From: Podospora bellae-mahoneyi
Lineage: Eukaryota > Ascomycota > Sordariomycetes > Sordariales > Podosporaceae
Assembly: GCF_035222275.1 (NCBI RefSeq)
Contig: NW_026946359.1
Coordinates: forward strand, 2,542,001-2,606,000
Direction of reading: 5' to 3'
DNA length: 64,000 nucleotides
Of this stretch, positions 32,021 to 44,094 are shown in pieces (position 1 is the stretch's first letter; each line of letters opens with the position of its first letter). The position numbers and the translations under genes were made by a program. Under the pieces are notes generated by a model. That model was not told where the DNA came from. It saw only the letters and a list, made by a program, of their open reading frames with translations, and did not search any database.

Positions 32021-34246
32021 TTACTTTGCCCCGTTAGCCTTCCCCTTCGCCTTCGGTTTGTTGGTAATATCATTCACGGAATACCGGCTATCACCGTCAT
32101 CCCCAAAAAGCACTTGGTCGCCCTTTCCTCCTAGTTGGGAAAACTCATCCGGGTCTCTGGCATCGTCTGGTCTGGGCTCCTTTTTGGGTGTGGTTTCTGG
32201 GTTCTTGGTATAGACCTTGACGTCGGGCTTGTCGCCCCCTGGGATCTGATTGACAACTTGAACAGTGTTAATCGAGGCTAACAATGTCCGCTCTCTCTGG
32301 ACACCGCGGCGCGTAACATCCAAGCCCTGGATGCCGCTGACAAGACCATTAGTGCTGTCATTGACACCAGGTGTCTTCATTGTCATCCAGGGATGAGCCA
32401 GGCACTGATCTACTGTGAAACGCTTCTCTGGGTTGACGACTAGCATGGAGTCGATGAGATCCACTACACAGTTGTTAGTCCATCCTGTCCAACTATTTTT
32501 ATACAGGGAAATGGCTACTTACAAGCAGGATCACCAACTGGGTCCCAGTAGGGTGATGGGTAGTCGAATTTCCCTTTCCTGATCTGCTCAGACAGCGAGT
32601 ATGGGAATGCAGCACTGGTGAGTTCGTCCGAAAATGGGGGGAAGCCGCACAGGCAGATATAAAGCACCACACCTAGTGACCAGATGTCAACAGCCTTGGT
32701 GTACTTGCGGTTCCGGGTATCTGCTAGGATCTCTGGTGCCACATAGCTGGGCGTCCCACAGAGTGTTGTCGTGAAAGATTCCTCTCCGATGATCTTGGCC
32801 AACCCAAAATCTGCCAACTTGACGTGCAAGTCACGGTCCACCAAAAGAATGTTCTCTGGCTTGATGTCTCTGTGCACAATGTTCCGATCGTGCAAATACT
32901 TGACACCCTGAAACAATTGGGTGAACAGCTTCCGGCATTCGGACTCGCTCAGTTTCTGCTTCTTCACAATGTAGTTGAACAGCTCTCCTTCCGGCGCAAG
33001 CTCCAGCACCAGATAGACGGCATTGGGTTCGTTGAAGGTGTCCTTGAGGCATAGAACATTCGGGTGGCTAACACCCATGAGCATCGCAATTTCTTGCTGG
33101 AGGCCTTCGTTTTTCGATCGCTCTTCCACCCCTGGCGTCTTGGTGAAGACTTTGACAGCATAGCGCTGCCCTGTGGATTTCTCAACGCAGAGATATACTT
33201 CGGCAAAATGGCCCTTTCCCAGCTTCTCGATGGGCGTGTATTGCTGTAAGAAGGCATTGGCATGTCGGTTTTTGGGATACCGGAAAATGAACCTGGCCTT
33301 GTCCATGACAGCAATTTCGTCATACTCCTTAAGCTCACGCCGTTGGTTCCGCCCAACGAGCTGATCATTGACGTATGTGCCATTGCTGGAAAGATCCTCG
33401 ATAATCACAACTGTGTCGTTTCCCTTGTGTTCCGTAAACAAAAGACTATGACGGTTCGAAACTATCGGATCATCAACTTGGATGTCTACTGACTGTCAGT
33501 CTTACCGCCTTCCACAGTAGTAACTGTGCGCTGGAAACCTACCGCATTCGGGGTGTCTCCCAATGAGATAACCGCCAGAGGAGAGCCCTTTCCCTGACTT
33601 CTGCTTCTGATCGAAAGCCTCCTGCTCTTTGAGAAGAGCCCCCCTGCCCTTTCTAGCAGGCTGTTTTGCCCCGGAGACGGCGCCGGCCACGGTTTCTGAA
33701 GGAGGGCAAGACCCTCTCTTCCTCATCACCACACAGGTGCCTCCGTAACGGGTGTCCATAGGAAGTAGGTATCCCCAGACCCCTTCCTTTACCTCATCTT
33801 CCACCTCATCGGAGAGCGGTGCGTTGGGGTCTACGTGTGTTTGACTGAACGCTTGCGTGTCCTGGGGAGGAGAACTGAGGGCCGCCACTTGAGAATGCAT
33901 GTACTCGTCGCGACGCTGGGAGACGCGGCCCTCTGAAGGTGTCGCCGTGGCTTCCTTGGCAAACTCATCGGTTCCTTCGCTCGTCAAATGTGTCACGGGT
34001 GATGGAAGATGCTGTTTGTTGATGACTGGTGTCTTGACCAGGTCGTTGTCGGTGCGCTGCGAGAGTCGCTCGGACCGGCGGGGCTTCTTGAATGATTCAG
34101 AGGGGGCATCGTCGCCCGTAGAGCCCTGAAGGAGAAGAGAGATTAATCGGCGGAACATGTCGATGTATGACAGTGACGCCATAGAAGAAGAGGGTACATA
34201 CGGCGCGACCTCGCTTGAGCTGGCTGGCCTCAGATCGTGGAGCCAT
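32021..34246 (-). CDS. prd-4: FHA-domain checkpoint Ser/Thr kinase, CHK2/Rad53 family (Neurospora PRD-4 type)
   Basis: CHK2-type kinases transmit DNA-damage signals; the Neurospora member PRD-4 also links damage to the clock. Exons 34246..34202, 34125..33543, 33485..32523 and 32463..32021 encode 677 residues. The first exon is only MAPRSEASQLKRGRA. The FHA domain runs ~125-280 with GYLIGRHPEC, SNRH and SSNGTYVN, the phosphothreonine-binding motifs. The kinase spans ~290-565: GKGHFAEV glycine loop, AVKVF Lys ~321, HRDIKPEN Asp ~416, DFGLAK Asp ~435, TLCGTPSYVAPE. A disordered C-tail ends PKAKGKANGAK and includes a GDSRYSVNDIT patch. SQ/TQ sites in the N-terminal region (PPQDTQAFSQTH) fit ATM/ATR-type input. 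The second intron ends in tandem CAGTAG acceptors that allow a one-residue insertion (Val) inside the FHA domain. Confidence 0.93.
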
Positions 34247-35785
34247 GACGGCGTGGGCTGTATAGGAGCCTGTAATAGTGTGATTAAGTAGCAGGTGCGA
34301 CAGTCGTTAAATAGGCAGACAGCCAAATGGGGTCGACTGGGCGGGTGAGCTAGGTAATGGATGTCAGGAAGGAATGGTGTGCACGTTGTGGTTCCTGCCT
34401 CGAGAAATCATAGCATCACTCGCTGGAGCTTGGTAAGGAACGAACCGCGCCTCAGCGCCTCAGCGGCCTCTTGGTGTACACAGTGCGCTAGGCTCCAATG
34501 AGCACCTCCAATCGCCGGCTGACTCAGGGGACCGGGGTCTATGATCGTCGAGGGTGTACAAAATAACAAGTATCGCCAGTTCCTAAAGACATCAAGCAAT
34601 GGTCGAAAGTTCTTGTACAACTGTCGTGAGGTGTCAAGCGTAGCTGAAGGGCGTCAAGAGATAGGTTAAGGGCATCGCGCGGCAAGTGTTGGAAGACATT
34701 TATTTGAAAGGCATTGAAAAAGGTCTGCCTAGCGTTGAAAGATGGTAGGTTGAAGATGCCAAGGCGCTAAATGACCGTTGAAATGCTTGGAGAGTAAGGG
34801 AAATGCCTTCGAAATGGTTCATCAAGCTTGTTCAAGGCAGTTGGAAGGTGGCTCCGTCGAGAAATTGCGAGAGAGCACACACCTCATTGCGGCAGTTCCC
34901 AATTTCTTGTCCACAGTCAACACTTGCAGTGGGCTTTCGAAATGACCCGCCGCAACCAGGATGCTTAGCTGATGCAGGGGCTGACACCAAGGGCGTGCCG
35001 TTGTCTTGCCGTAGGGCTGGTCATGTCCAGATTTCTGGGGTCAAGTGGGCTTCGCACTGAAAGTTTGATGTGACTCCTTTGGACTGTCAGCTGTTGCCTT
35101 TGATGTTGATTTTTCAAGATTTTCTGAGACTTCAAGACCCAAATCCCAAAGTCTGCTCGCCCAGCAACCCCTTCTTCTGACCCTTTATTCTCGGTCAACA
35201 GCACCTCGTGGCTTTTCTTGAGGGCCAGTCAGCGTGGGAGACCCGCCCCTTTAAGCGGCAGATCGGCAGCTGTCAAGCTCCGCCTCTGCAAAGAAACCGG
35301 CTCGTGGCTTGACTTACACCAAATGTGGCGCAAGGAAGCCCCGTTCCACTTCATGATGTCGGTCAAGGCAGGGTTAACATCTGGAGCTCAGCAGTTCGAA
35401 GCGGTTGGTATTTTTGCATGAGAACTTGTCAACTTTTATTCCCTGATCCTGCGAAGAGATAGTTACTGAGGCCTGGGAGAGTTATAGTGCTGGTGATTCC
35501 TTCAGAATACCATTAGTGTTTGCTGATATCATCGATGGCCAGTTTTGAGCCTGATGTTTCTGGCCAGCATCTCACGCTGTTGGCTGGAGTTGTCGCTGAA
35601 GAAGGAGCTATTGTTGCGCCCACTATTGTCGCCATGCTATTGTTGACAAAAGTGACTCCAAGTGAAAGCTCAGGCTGGCCATACTGCCCCGCCTTCTACT
35701 ACAAGACTAGCGCCTCTCGCTTAACTATCTTCTTATCGCCTAGCGCTATTTTCACGTGATTTATCGCCCACAGATCCAGAGAAAA
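34247..35785. other. Divergent intergenic region, 1.5 kb
   Basis: It lies between the kinase and eIF3m starts and should hold both promoters. A CACGTGA element at 35753-35759 lies ~30 bases before the first eIF3m ATG. Shadow frames only; nothing else recognised. Confidence 0.5.
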
Positions 35786-37503
35786 ATGGCATTGAATGCG
35801 GGGCAACAAGATTCTGCCGCCTCAGGGTTTGACAAGGCGAAAGCAGCAGAGGGCCAGGAATCGATAAAGAAAGTGCTCCCACCAGTCCGAACCCTCCCGC
35901 CGGGCCCCCTACCGCCCTACGAGTCTCTGGATGCGATTTCTCCGCCAGCAATACCAGAAGATTTTCACGATATCGGTCGGTCCAAGCCCCTCTCTGACCT
36001 CCATTCCGACCGTACCCCGTCCGATTTGAGCGACTACTCGGACCACAACACTACCAAGTACACCGACTCGGTCGTCAAAGGCGCCGCACTTTTTCTCGAA
36101 TTTTACGGCTTATCCTACACCCCCCACGCCGACAACACCGCGAGAATGGCTTCCCCTCAGCTGATTTTTGTCGATGGCACCTTCGCCGAGCTGGCCCAGG
36201 AGATGGCCGACTACATCCAGGTCAACTCGGCCAAGACTGAACATGCCGTCCAGGTTGGCGACGAGGTCAGACCTCTGTTGGAGAAGGAGAAGAACGAGGA
36301 TGCTCTCGAGGCTATCGTCAAGGCCTCCGGCGTATTGAATACGGTTCCCGAAAAGGAGTTCACTGGTGCCATCAACCTCCTTATCCACCTTGTCCTCCAG
36401 TCCAACGAGCCCAAGAGACATCTTCCTGCTGTCTGCAGCAACCTTCTCAAGCCCATCACATCCTCGCCAAGCCACGGCTTCACCCTTGCCGCGAGCGCCC
36501 TCAGCACCATCTTCAACCTCCTGGACAAGACGAACCCCGTCCGGTACAATGTTTTCTTGCAGATCATCCGCTTCATTCGCCAACACGGCCAGTACGAGCT
36601 TCTCAAGCCCCGGTTAAAGAACTTGGAGGCGTGGTTTGCCGATTGGGAGACCAACGCGGAGGATCAGCGCAAGCTCTATATCGATGTGGCTGATACCGCT
36701 GCTGAGGCTGGCGATGATGAGTGAGTATAAACAGGAACCATGCCAAAAGATTACTGGCTAACTAAATTTTCAGGGAGTCATACCACTACATTCTGAAGGC
36801 CCTCTCCACCTTTGAGCGCGAGGAAGCCGAGGGTGAGGAGGCCCAGAAGTATTCTCTCAAGGCTCTCAAGATGGCCATTTCTTCCCCCACCCGGTTCGAC
36901 TTCCAGGATCTCCGTGCCCTCCCAAGCGTTCAGGCGCTTAGCGACTCTCAGCCCGTCTACTCCCAGCTTCTCGACATCTTCACTGAGCAAGATCTTGAGG
37001 ACTACAACGACTTCAGAGAGGAGCACGAGGGTTGGATCGAGAAGGAGAAGCTTGACCACGAGAAGCTGCAGCGCAAGATGCGCCTGCTTACTTTCGCCAG
37101 TCTCGCCGCCAGCACGCCCAACCGCGAGATCCCCTACGCCAACATCGCTAAGGCTCTCCAGATCTCCTCCGAGGACGTTGAGATGTGGACAATCGATGTT
37201 GTCCGCGCCAAGCTTGTCGAGGGCAGACTGTCTCAGAAGCAAAAGGTCTTCCTTGTCCACAGAACCACCTACCGTGTTTTCGGTGAGAAGCAGTGGCGCG
37301 AGTTGGGCACGAGAATCGACCAATTCAAGCTGGTTGTTGACCGTCTCACCAGTACTGTGCGCAGGGCCCAGGCTGAGGTTGAGCAGGCGAGGAAGGCCGA
37401 GGAGGAGCAGCTTGCTAAGAAGCTCGCTGGCGCTGGTATCAGCAGTGGTAACCCGGGCGACCGTCGCCGCCAGCCAAGGCAGCGGACGGATGATGATGAT
37501 TGA
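35786..37503 (+). CDS. eif3m: Translation initiation factor eIF3 subunit M, with in-frame N-terminal extension
   Basis: eIF3m is a PCI-domain subunit of the eIF3 complex that binds the 40S ribosome. Exons 35786..36720 and 36774..37503 encode 554 residues; the 53 bp intron has a clear GGCTAACTAA branch site. The canonical protein appears to begin at the inner ATG (36146), [20 protein letters not shown], giving 434 residues, near the usual family length. The PCI domain lies in the second exon ([56 protein letters not shown]), followed by a coiled, basic/acidic tail. The 120-codon extension is open, coding-like in its second half and starts at an ATG in strong context. Whether it is translated is unknown; if transcription starts downstream, 36146 is the true start. 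Confidence 0.9.
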
Positions 37504-38154
37504 ACGCGTGCACAGTTTTCGGGACATTTCGGGATATGAGGTGGCATCAGGGACATGGCATATGATCTCTCTTTGGGGCGACCTAGAGTAATTAACTTGG
37601 TTTGGCCCTTTCTGGCGTTGAGAACCAAAATGGCTGGGCGGGGTTTATATCTAGACTCCTTTTTAAACGGGTTGCTTTTATTACATCCACGCTAGTAGAT
37701 ATCCAGGGTCCCATAAAATTCATCACTTTGGCTGCAAAACAACGAGTTGGGCTGGGATTAGAGGGCGTGCTGAGTGACATGGACATAGCCATTCCTGCGT
37801 TGCGGCGTTGCATATTTAAACAATCATAGGTCAGAGTTGATTCCTCTCATGTGAAGAGTGATCGGTACCTACTCTGAGCATCGTGTGCCACTGCAGCTGC
37901 GGTCAATATGTTCCTGTAGAGGACATAATCTCTTCTACGTCTCTACTATAAACTTTTCGACTTCGTATCCATGGCTTTGAAGACACAGCAGAGAGGCACG
38001 TGATTCTGTGAATATTTCTCACTCATGGTTGCTCATCTCATCACTCTTTCAACTACATCGTCAACTCAAGTCTACCTCAACTCACCACCGCCACCGAACA
38101 TCAATACCATCACCTCCATTTTACCACAATATTCACTGTTTTACGCCCCCCCAA
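37504..38154. other. Intergenic region between eIF3m and DPH4
   Basis: It holds the eIF3m 3' end and the DPH4 promoter. A frame upstream of DPH4 is open from 38008 without an ATG start. The last ~150 bases are C/A-rich leader. No gene is seen. Confidence 0.5.
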
Positions 38155-38730
38155 ATGGACACCCCACCACCACGAAACCACTACACCACCCTTTCCCTCC
38201 CCCCCTCTCTCTTCTCCAGCGGCCTCACCCCCGAAGAGATAAAACAAACCCTCAAGAAATCCTACCGCCGCGCCCTGCTGGCTCACCACCCGGATAAATT
38301 AACCGCCTCCTCCACATCAGTGACGATAGACGAAATAACACTAGCCTACACCACCCTCTCCACCCCCTCCCTCCGCCAAGCCCACGATCTATCCCTCTCC
38401 TCCTCGGGTTATGGCCCAGCAGCGCTAGGGAGACATAAACTCCAAACCGGAATCGAAACAATCGACTTGGACGACCTCACTCATCATGAAGGGGAGGAGG
38501 AAGATGAATGGTACAAACCCTGCCGGTGCGGCAATCCCAAAGGCTTCCTAGTTCACGAATCAGATCTCGAAGAGGCGGCAAATGGAGGGTTGGAAGAGGT
38601 TGTCGTCGGCTGTCAGGATTGCAGTTTGTGGCTCAGGGTTGTCTTTGGTGTAGTTGTTCAAGATCAAGATCAGGAGGGGGAGACTCCAGAACAGAAAAAG
38701 GGGGAGACACCTGCTGCGGAGAGGAGGTGA
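38155..38730 (+). CDS. dph4: Diphthamide biosynthesis protein 4 (J domain plus CSL zinc finger)
   Basis: DPH4 (Jjj3) is needed for the first step of diphthamide formation on eEF2, where it helps the Dph1-Dph2 iron-sulfur enzyme. The single exon encodes 191 residues. A J domain occupies residues ~8-85, with LKKSYRRALLAHHPDKL holding the HPD motif. The CSL zinc finger lies at ~115-165: WYKPCRCGNPKGF gives the first Cys pair and VVGCQDCSLWLRV the second. The acidic tail is disordered. The order J domain then CSL finger distinguishes DPH4 from other J proteins. The ATG used is the first in frame. Confidence 0.92.
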   Translation: MDTPPPRNHYTTLSLPPSLFSSGLTPEEIKQTLKKSYRRALLAHHPDKLTASSTSVTIDEITLAYTTLSTPSLRQAHDLSLSSSGYGPAALGRHKLQTGIETIDLDDLTHHEGEEEDEWYKPCRCGNPKGFLVHESDLEEAANGGLEEVVVGCQDCSLWLRVVFGVVVQDQDQEGETPEQKKGETPAAERR

Positions 38731-39662
38731 TACTACGAAATGGGCGGAATAGACGGGTGGGCAATTATCCATTTGACACGCACACATAATACATCATTCT
38801 CGAAAACACAGAGATTCTGCAACTCTGATAAAAACAAACTGGCTGGTCACGCAATGATGCCTTTTCTTTGTGCCCGAGTTTCCAAACTCTATAGCTGGCA
38901 TTGTATAGTTGGCGGTGATGAGTAGGGCACCGGGTTATACTTAACCTCACGTACGTCTTTGAACGGAACAGGGAACAGCCTGTGGAGTCTCAAGATGTCG
39001 GAGTCCTCAAGAATGTCACCTTCTATCAGTATCACAGCAAAGGCCATCTCTGGACTCATCACAAACAGGTGAGATGAAAGCCGAGTCTCAAGACCCACCC
39101 AAAGTTGAGAGCATGCAGCTGGCTACGTCACTCGCTCTTTTCGAGTCAGGGGTGGAGGATGTCAATCTTGATCTGGATCTCCAGCTAGATGACCAAGATG
39201 TCTCAGGGCCTCGTTGTGATCTACTAAGGAAGGACACCAAAGAATGCAAGCAAAACACCGTCACGAGGAAAGCAATCACCTGGGTATATCAAAATCTATA
39301 GGGCAACCTAAGGGTGCAAAAGACTGCCGATTACAAGCCAAGTATAAAAAGTACTGCCGTGTGGGGGAAGGGGTTTTGGATTTTCTTGTCCAGACGGTCT
39401 TCCCGTCTCGAAGAGTCTAAAAGGCAAGCAGGGTGAGAAAGGGAAAGCAAAACCGTCCGTGTATGCTGCGCTCTAGCCCTCAAGGTACCGCGAATCACCG
39501 CCTCATACAAGTCCTCCTAAGTCTGTATTTTGCCTAAACACATGCAACGACCCGAGAGCATCTCCAGTCCGCACTCCAAAGACACCGTTTCCGCCGAGGG
39601 GATTCACCAACGATAAACCAGGGTTATCACTATCAAGAGACAAAGAAAACAAACGACAAATT
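38731..39662. other. Intergenic region between DPH4 and the 14-3-3 gene (convergent)
   Basis: The two genes converge. A frame at 39074-39301 (75 codons, MKAESQDPPKVESMQL...) begins with an ATG, is acidic and has no recognised domain; a second short ATG frame lies just upstream at 38995-39072. Neither is convincing as a gene, though a small spliced gene is not excluded. The rest is 3' flank. Confidence 0.4.
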
Positions 39663-40679
<1,017 letters not shown>

Positions 40680-40700
40680 TTTGTCGGTTTTGATGATTAT

Positions 40701-41261
40701 CTGTGTAAGTTGAGTGGTAAGTTAGCGCGCGTTGGTTCAGAGACTGTCCAAGGCAGCAGGGCAATGTAGGTAATCGGTGAGCTCCGCCTTCGAGGTGAAT
40801 GTGTTTTGAATGTCGGTCGTGATGGGCAAGTGCGGGCGAACAAGGAAGAATTGTAAAATAATGGCAGGAAACAAGTGTCGGTCGTTCTGGACAATCTCAA
40901 CAGGCTTGCGATAGGCATGCGATTGCGCAAGCACCGTGCTGACTTCATGGCTTGGGCAAGCAAAGGATGCTCCCCGCTCTCGGTGGGGCATGCGCAGCGC
41001 AGCCCTGTCCAGGCCTTGGGCGTCGTTCGTGTGTTGGCCGCCGAAAAGGGGCAATTGAAGATGCCATGAGCTCGCCGCGTCCAGGAGCCCTCTCTCGATG
41101 CCGCCTTCCACAACTCATCGTCCAGAGGAGGCATGTGGTCGCAGTGGCGATGACGACAGAGGGGCCAGGTTTTGGTGTTGCAGCGGTGCAGCTGGTAGAT
41201 GCAGCGGAGGCGGATGGGGGGGGGAGACGGGGGGACGGGGACGGCAATGCTGCAGACTCAC
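40701..41261 (-). promoter_or_regulatory. Predicted 561 bp intron in the 14-3-3 5'UTR
   Basis: On the minus strand a strong donor (AAGGTGAGT, 41261) and an acceptor (CTTACACAG ending at 40701) with a GCTAAC branch site ~30 bases before it bracket this stretch. The acceptor lies 21 bases upstream of the 14-3-3 start codon. Several short ATG frames inside would be removed by splicing. Confidence 0.65.
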
Positions 41262-42686
41262 CTTCGGTAGAACTAAGGAATCGAGTAATGTGTGTTGTTC
41301 TGGGGAGAGCGCAGTGTTCGCGGAGCGAGGTTCGTGAGTAGAAAGTTGGTGGACAGTGGACGATGTCTAACGTCTGAAGTTTGGGGATGAAGGGTGGAAA
41401 TGAGTAGAGTCACCGGTTTTGGATGCAAAGTTGGAAATGAGGGAAGGGGCAAGGCGGAAAGCACCAGCGACAACCACAAGGCGAGCGGGATGCCGTGGCC
41501 TGGACGGGGTGACGACCAGTGAAATTTGGGTGGGCGAAGGGGCCTGTGCAAAAGCCCCTCTGCCCCCCCCCCCCCTCGTCCACTCCTGTTTAGGACCCGA
41601 TTACCACCCGATGGAAAGATCAACACGTGACAAGTCAAACGACGCGCCAGGCCCAAGTACGTCACTGCTTTGACTTGACTGGCATCAGCCAGCGCCAACT
41701 TGCGACATTCAGGAGTGGCGTCTCTGAAACTTGCTGCCTTGTCCCAGTCCTAATGTCAAGACACATCGCCATAAAAAGAAACACCGAGCCACATCCCATC
41801 AGAGAAGTCCCAGTCCAGCATCACCCTCCAACCCCCAAGGTTTATTTGCTCTTACCTACAGTTTATTATGGCGGTCAGGCATATGCCAACACACAGAGGG
41901 GTCGGGCAGCCAGTTCCACCGACCACTACCTGGCATCGGTTAAGACAGATTTCTAGAACGTTCAGCAGTCAAATCGTGATCCTATATATCAGATTGGGAC
42001 CCTTCACATTCCTAGGTCGGCTCCTACACGACCGCAATGCTTGCTCGGAATGAATTGCAAATGTGGCTCAGAATATCAATGCCGATGAAACAAGCGAATC
42101 CTTTTCGTCATTGCTAACTTAATCTATCTCAGCCTTACCTGGGGTGCTTTGGGCATTGGAGATAGGACTATCAAGAGTGGCTATGTAGAATGATTAAGCA
42201 AGCCATAGTATGTTGACTCTCACGAGCCAAGGCCGAGAACACTTCCCATACGACCTGAACCTAGCCAGTGTTCTAGAGCTATTCTATCGGTGCCATCATG
42301 AGAGGTTGAGAAACTGAGGAGATACAAACTGCGGGGCAACGGGGATCCCCGCAATATGAACATCAAAGCTCCGTTGCCTGTCAACATCAGTGTCTGCCGC
42401 TCATCAGTGGGGTGACTGCCCTCAGGCCACCCCGTCATAGCCAATACTAAGAAGGTGGGCTGTACAAAACAGTGGGGCCATCAACCTCTAACCCACCGTC
42501 TTGTCCCGCTTCGACGGAAGCTTTGACGTCCACTTGACCTGCTGGGAACTCCCGAAGGTAGAAAAGCTCTCCACTTCCTCTTTGAAGCTTACCTGCTCAA
42601 ACTTGTGATCAGACCATCGGTTCTCCCCCGAACTACTCCGTCATCTCACGAAACTGAAAACAATTGTTCCTAGTTGTAAGATCCTC

Positions 42687-42708
42687 CTCTCTCTCTCTCT
42701 CTCTCTCT
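42687..42708 (+). repeat. CT dinucleotide tract in the IF1 promoter/leader
   Basis: About ten CT repeats lie ~115 bases before the IF1 start codon. Fungal genes commonly carry CT-rich blocks just upstream of transcription start, so a core-promoter role is likely but inferred. Confidence 0.7.
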
Positions 42709-42820
42709 CCCTCTCCCAGTCATTGAACAAACCACCGGCGTATAATATTCAAGACCAATTGCAATCTGCTGACACCTTTCTTTCTAACTCACAAAGACGA
42801 CCCCCACAACACCAATCACA

Positions 42821-43504
42821 ATGCTTCGCACATCATTCACCAAGGTCGCCCGCCCGGCGCTCTTCTCCCGCTCGTTCGCGATCACCTCGCGCGCCATGGC
42901 TGCTGGTGACACCGGCGCTCCCCCCAAGACCGGCGGCCAGGGGTACGTTCATCTTCCTTCTACCTCAATAACATAATGACGCACCCGGTCCCTCCAACAA
43001 TCACGAAGGAATACAGACACGAGGTTATGCCGGAGCTCGCGGGGGGAAGAGATCAGCTATATGGATGAGGATTTAGAGCAAAGCAGGGTCATGACATCAA
43101 CCTCCCTAGCTCCCTGGCCCGAGCCGAAGCTCCCTTCCCCTCTGCAGCCAGGTGTATCCCGGCGGCCACTCCGGCTCAGGCATACCCCTCCTATTTGTCT
43201 CCAAACTACCACGCATATCAATCACAAAAACCAGGGAAGAGTACATAATCAGCTAACATGGTAAACAAAACAGTGATGCCTTCCAGCGCCGCGAGAAGGC
43301 TCAGGAGGACTTTGCCATCCGCCAGCGCGAGAAGGAGAAGCTCATCGCCCTCAGACAAAAGCTCAGGGAGCAGCAGGACCACCTCCAGAAGCTCTCTGAC
43401 CACATGTCAGTAGTCAGGCTCCATTATACCCTTGAGCTCCCTGTACTAATGTATTCAAAAACAGCGACGAGATCACCAAGGAGCAGGGTGGCGAGCACAA
43501 CTAA
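42821..43504 (+). CDS. inh1: Mitochondrial F1F0-ATP synthase inhibitor IF1
   Basis: IF1 binds the F1 part of ATP synthase and blocks ATP hydrolysis when the membrane potential falls. Exons 42821..42942, 43274..43405 and 43465..43504 encode 97 residues. The N-terminus MLRTSFTKVARPALFSRSFA is a mitochondrial presequence. The inhibitory segment follows: GDAFQRREKAQEDFAIRQRE, then EKEKLIALRQKLREQQDHL, a long charged coiled coil that ends GGEHN. The first intron is 331 bp, several times longer than others in the window; the second is 59 bp. Length and order fit the family. Confidence 0.9.
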
Positions 43505-44094
43505 ATATTTATCTACAAGATTATCAACCACGCGCTCTTCTCGGCTTGGCTGTCAAACTCCAATTTGACCAGTCACATCATCACTCAATGAAATCATGGC
43601 ACCAACCATGAACAACAGCCAGGAAAGAAAGAGGAGAGAGAATAGGAGGATAATGAGTTGACATGAATTGTGAACTCAGTTGTACGAGTACATAGCCTTT
43701 TTTTCTGCTCTTGACTTTGTCTACCTGTTTGATTTTGCGATCAGCACGGCCTTGTCTTTGCACGCAAATTCGAAAAAAAGCAGACTTGAACAAATCTACC
43801 AATCACTTATCTCTGCCAAAGGCCCAGTGATACCCTCAATCTTGTTAGCTACCAAAGCTACCGGTATCAGAAAAAACTAACAAAACTTTCCATTTAACAA
43901 AAAACTCCCTCACACAAAACCCTCAACACCCATCCACCCACCCACTCCAAATGATACCCATCATTTGTATTGTTGTTGTTGTTGTTTGTTAAGCGCTAAT
44001 ACTCCAGGGCAACTTTTCCACCCCCCTTCCTGTCGAGGACTGATTACATATTTCCATCACCTCCCCACCATTCCTTCAACCCCATCATGATGAT
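43505..44094. other. Convergent 3' intergenic region
   Basis: The 590 bases hold the 3' ends of IF1 and NSP1. A TTG repeat (TTGTTGTTGTTG) lies at ~43969-43986. No gene is seen. Confidence 0.5.

Larger units (their letters stand above)
40680..42820. other. Divergent intergenic region with 14-3-3 leader and IF1 promoter
   Basis: The left ~600 bases are best read as the 14-3-3 5'UTR with an intron. A C-run (41564-41575) and a CT tract (42687-42708) before IF1 are the other notable elements. Open frames at 40697-41134 and 41627-41956 have no support. No RNA gene is recognised. Confidence 0.5.

Noticed and set aside
39074-39301. 75-codon acidic ATG frame between DPH4 and 14-3-3
   Set aside because: No domain, signal peptide or convincing splice partner; left as a note in the intergenic entry.
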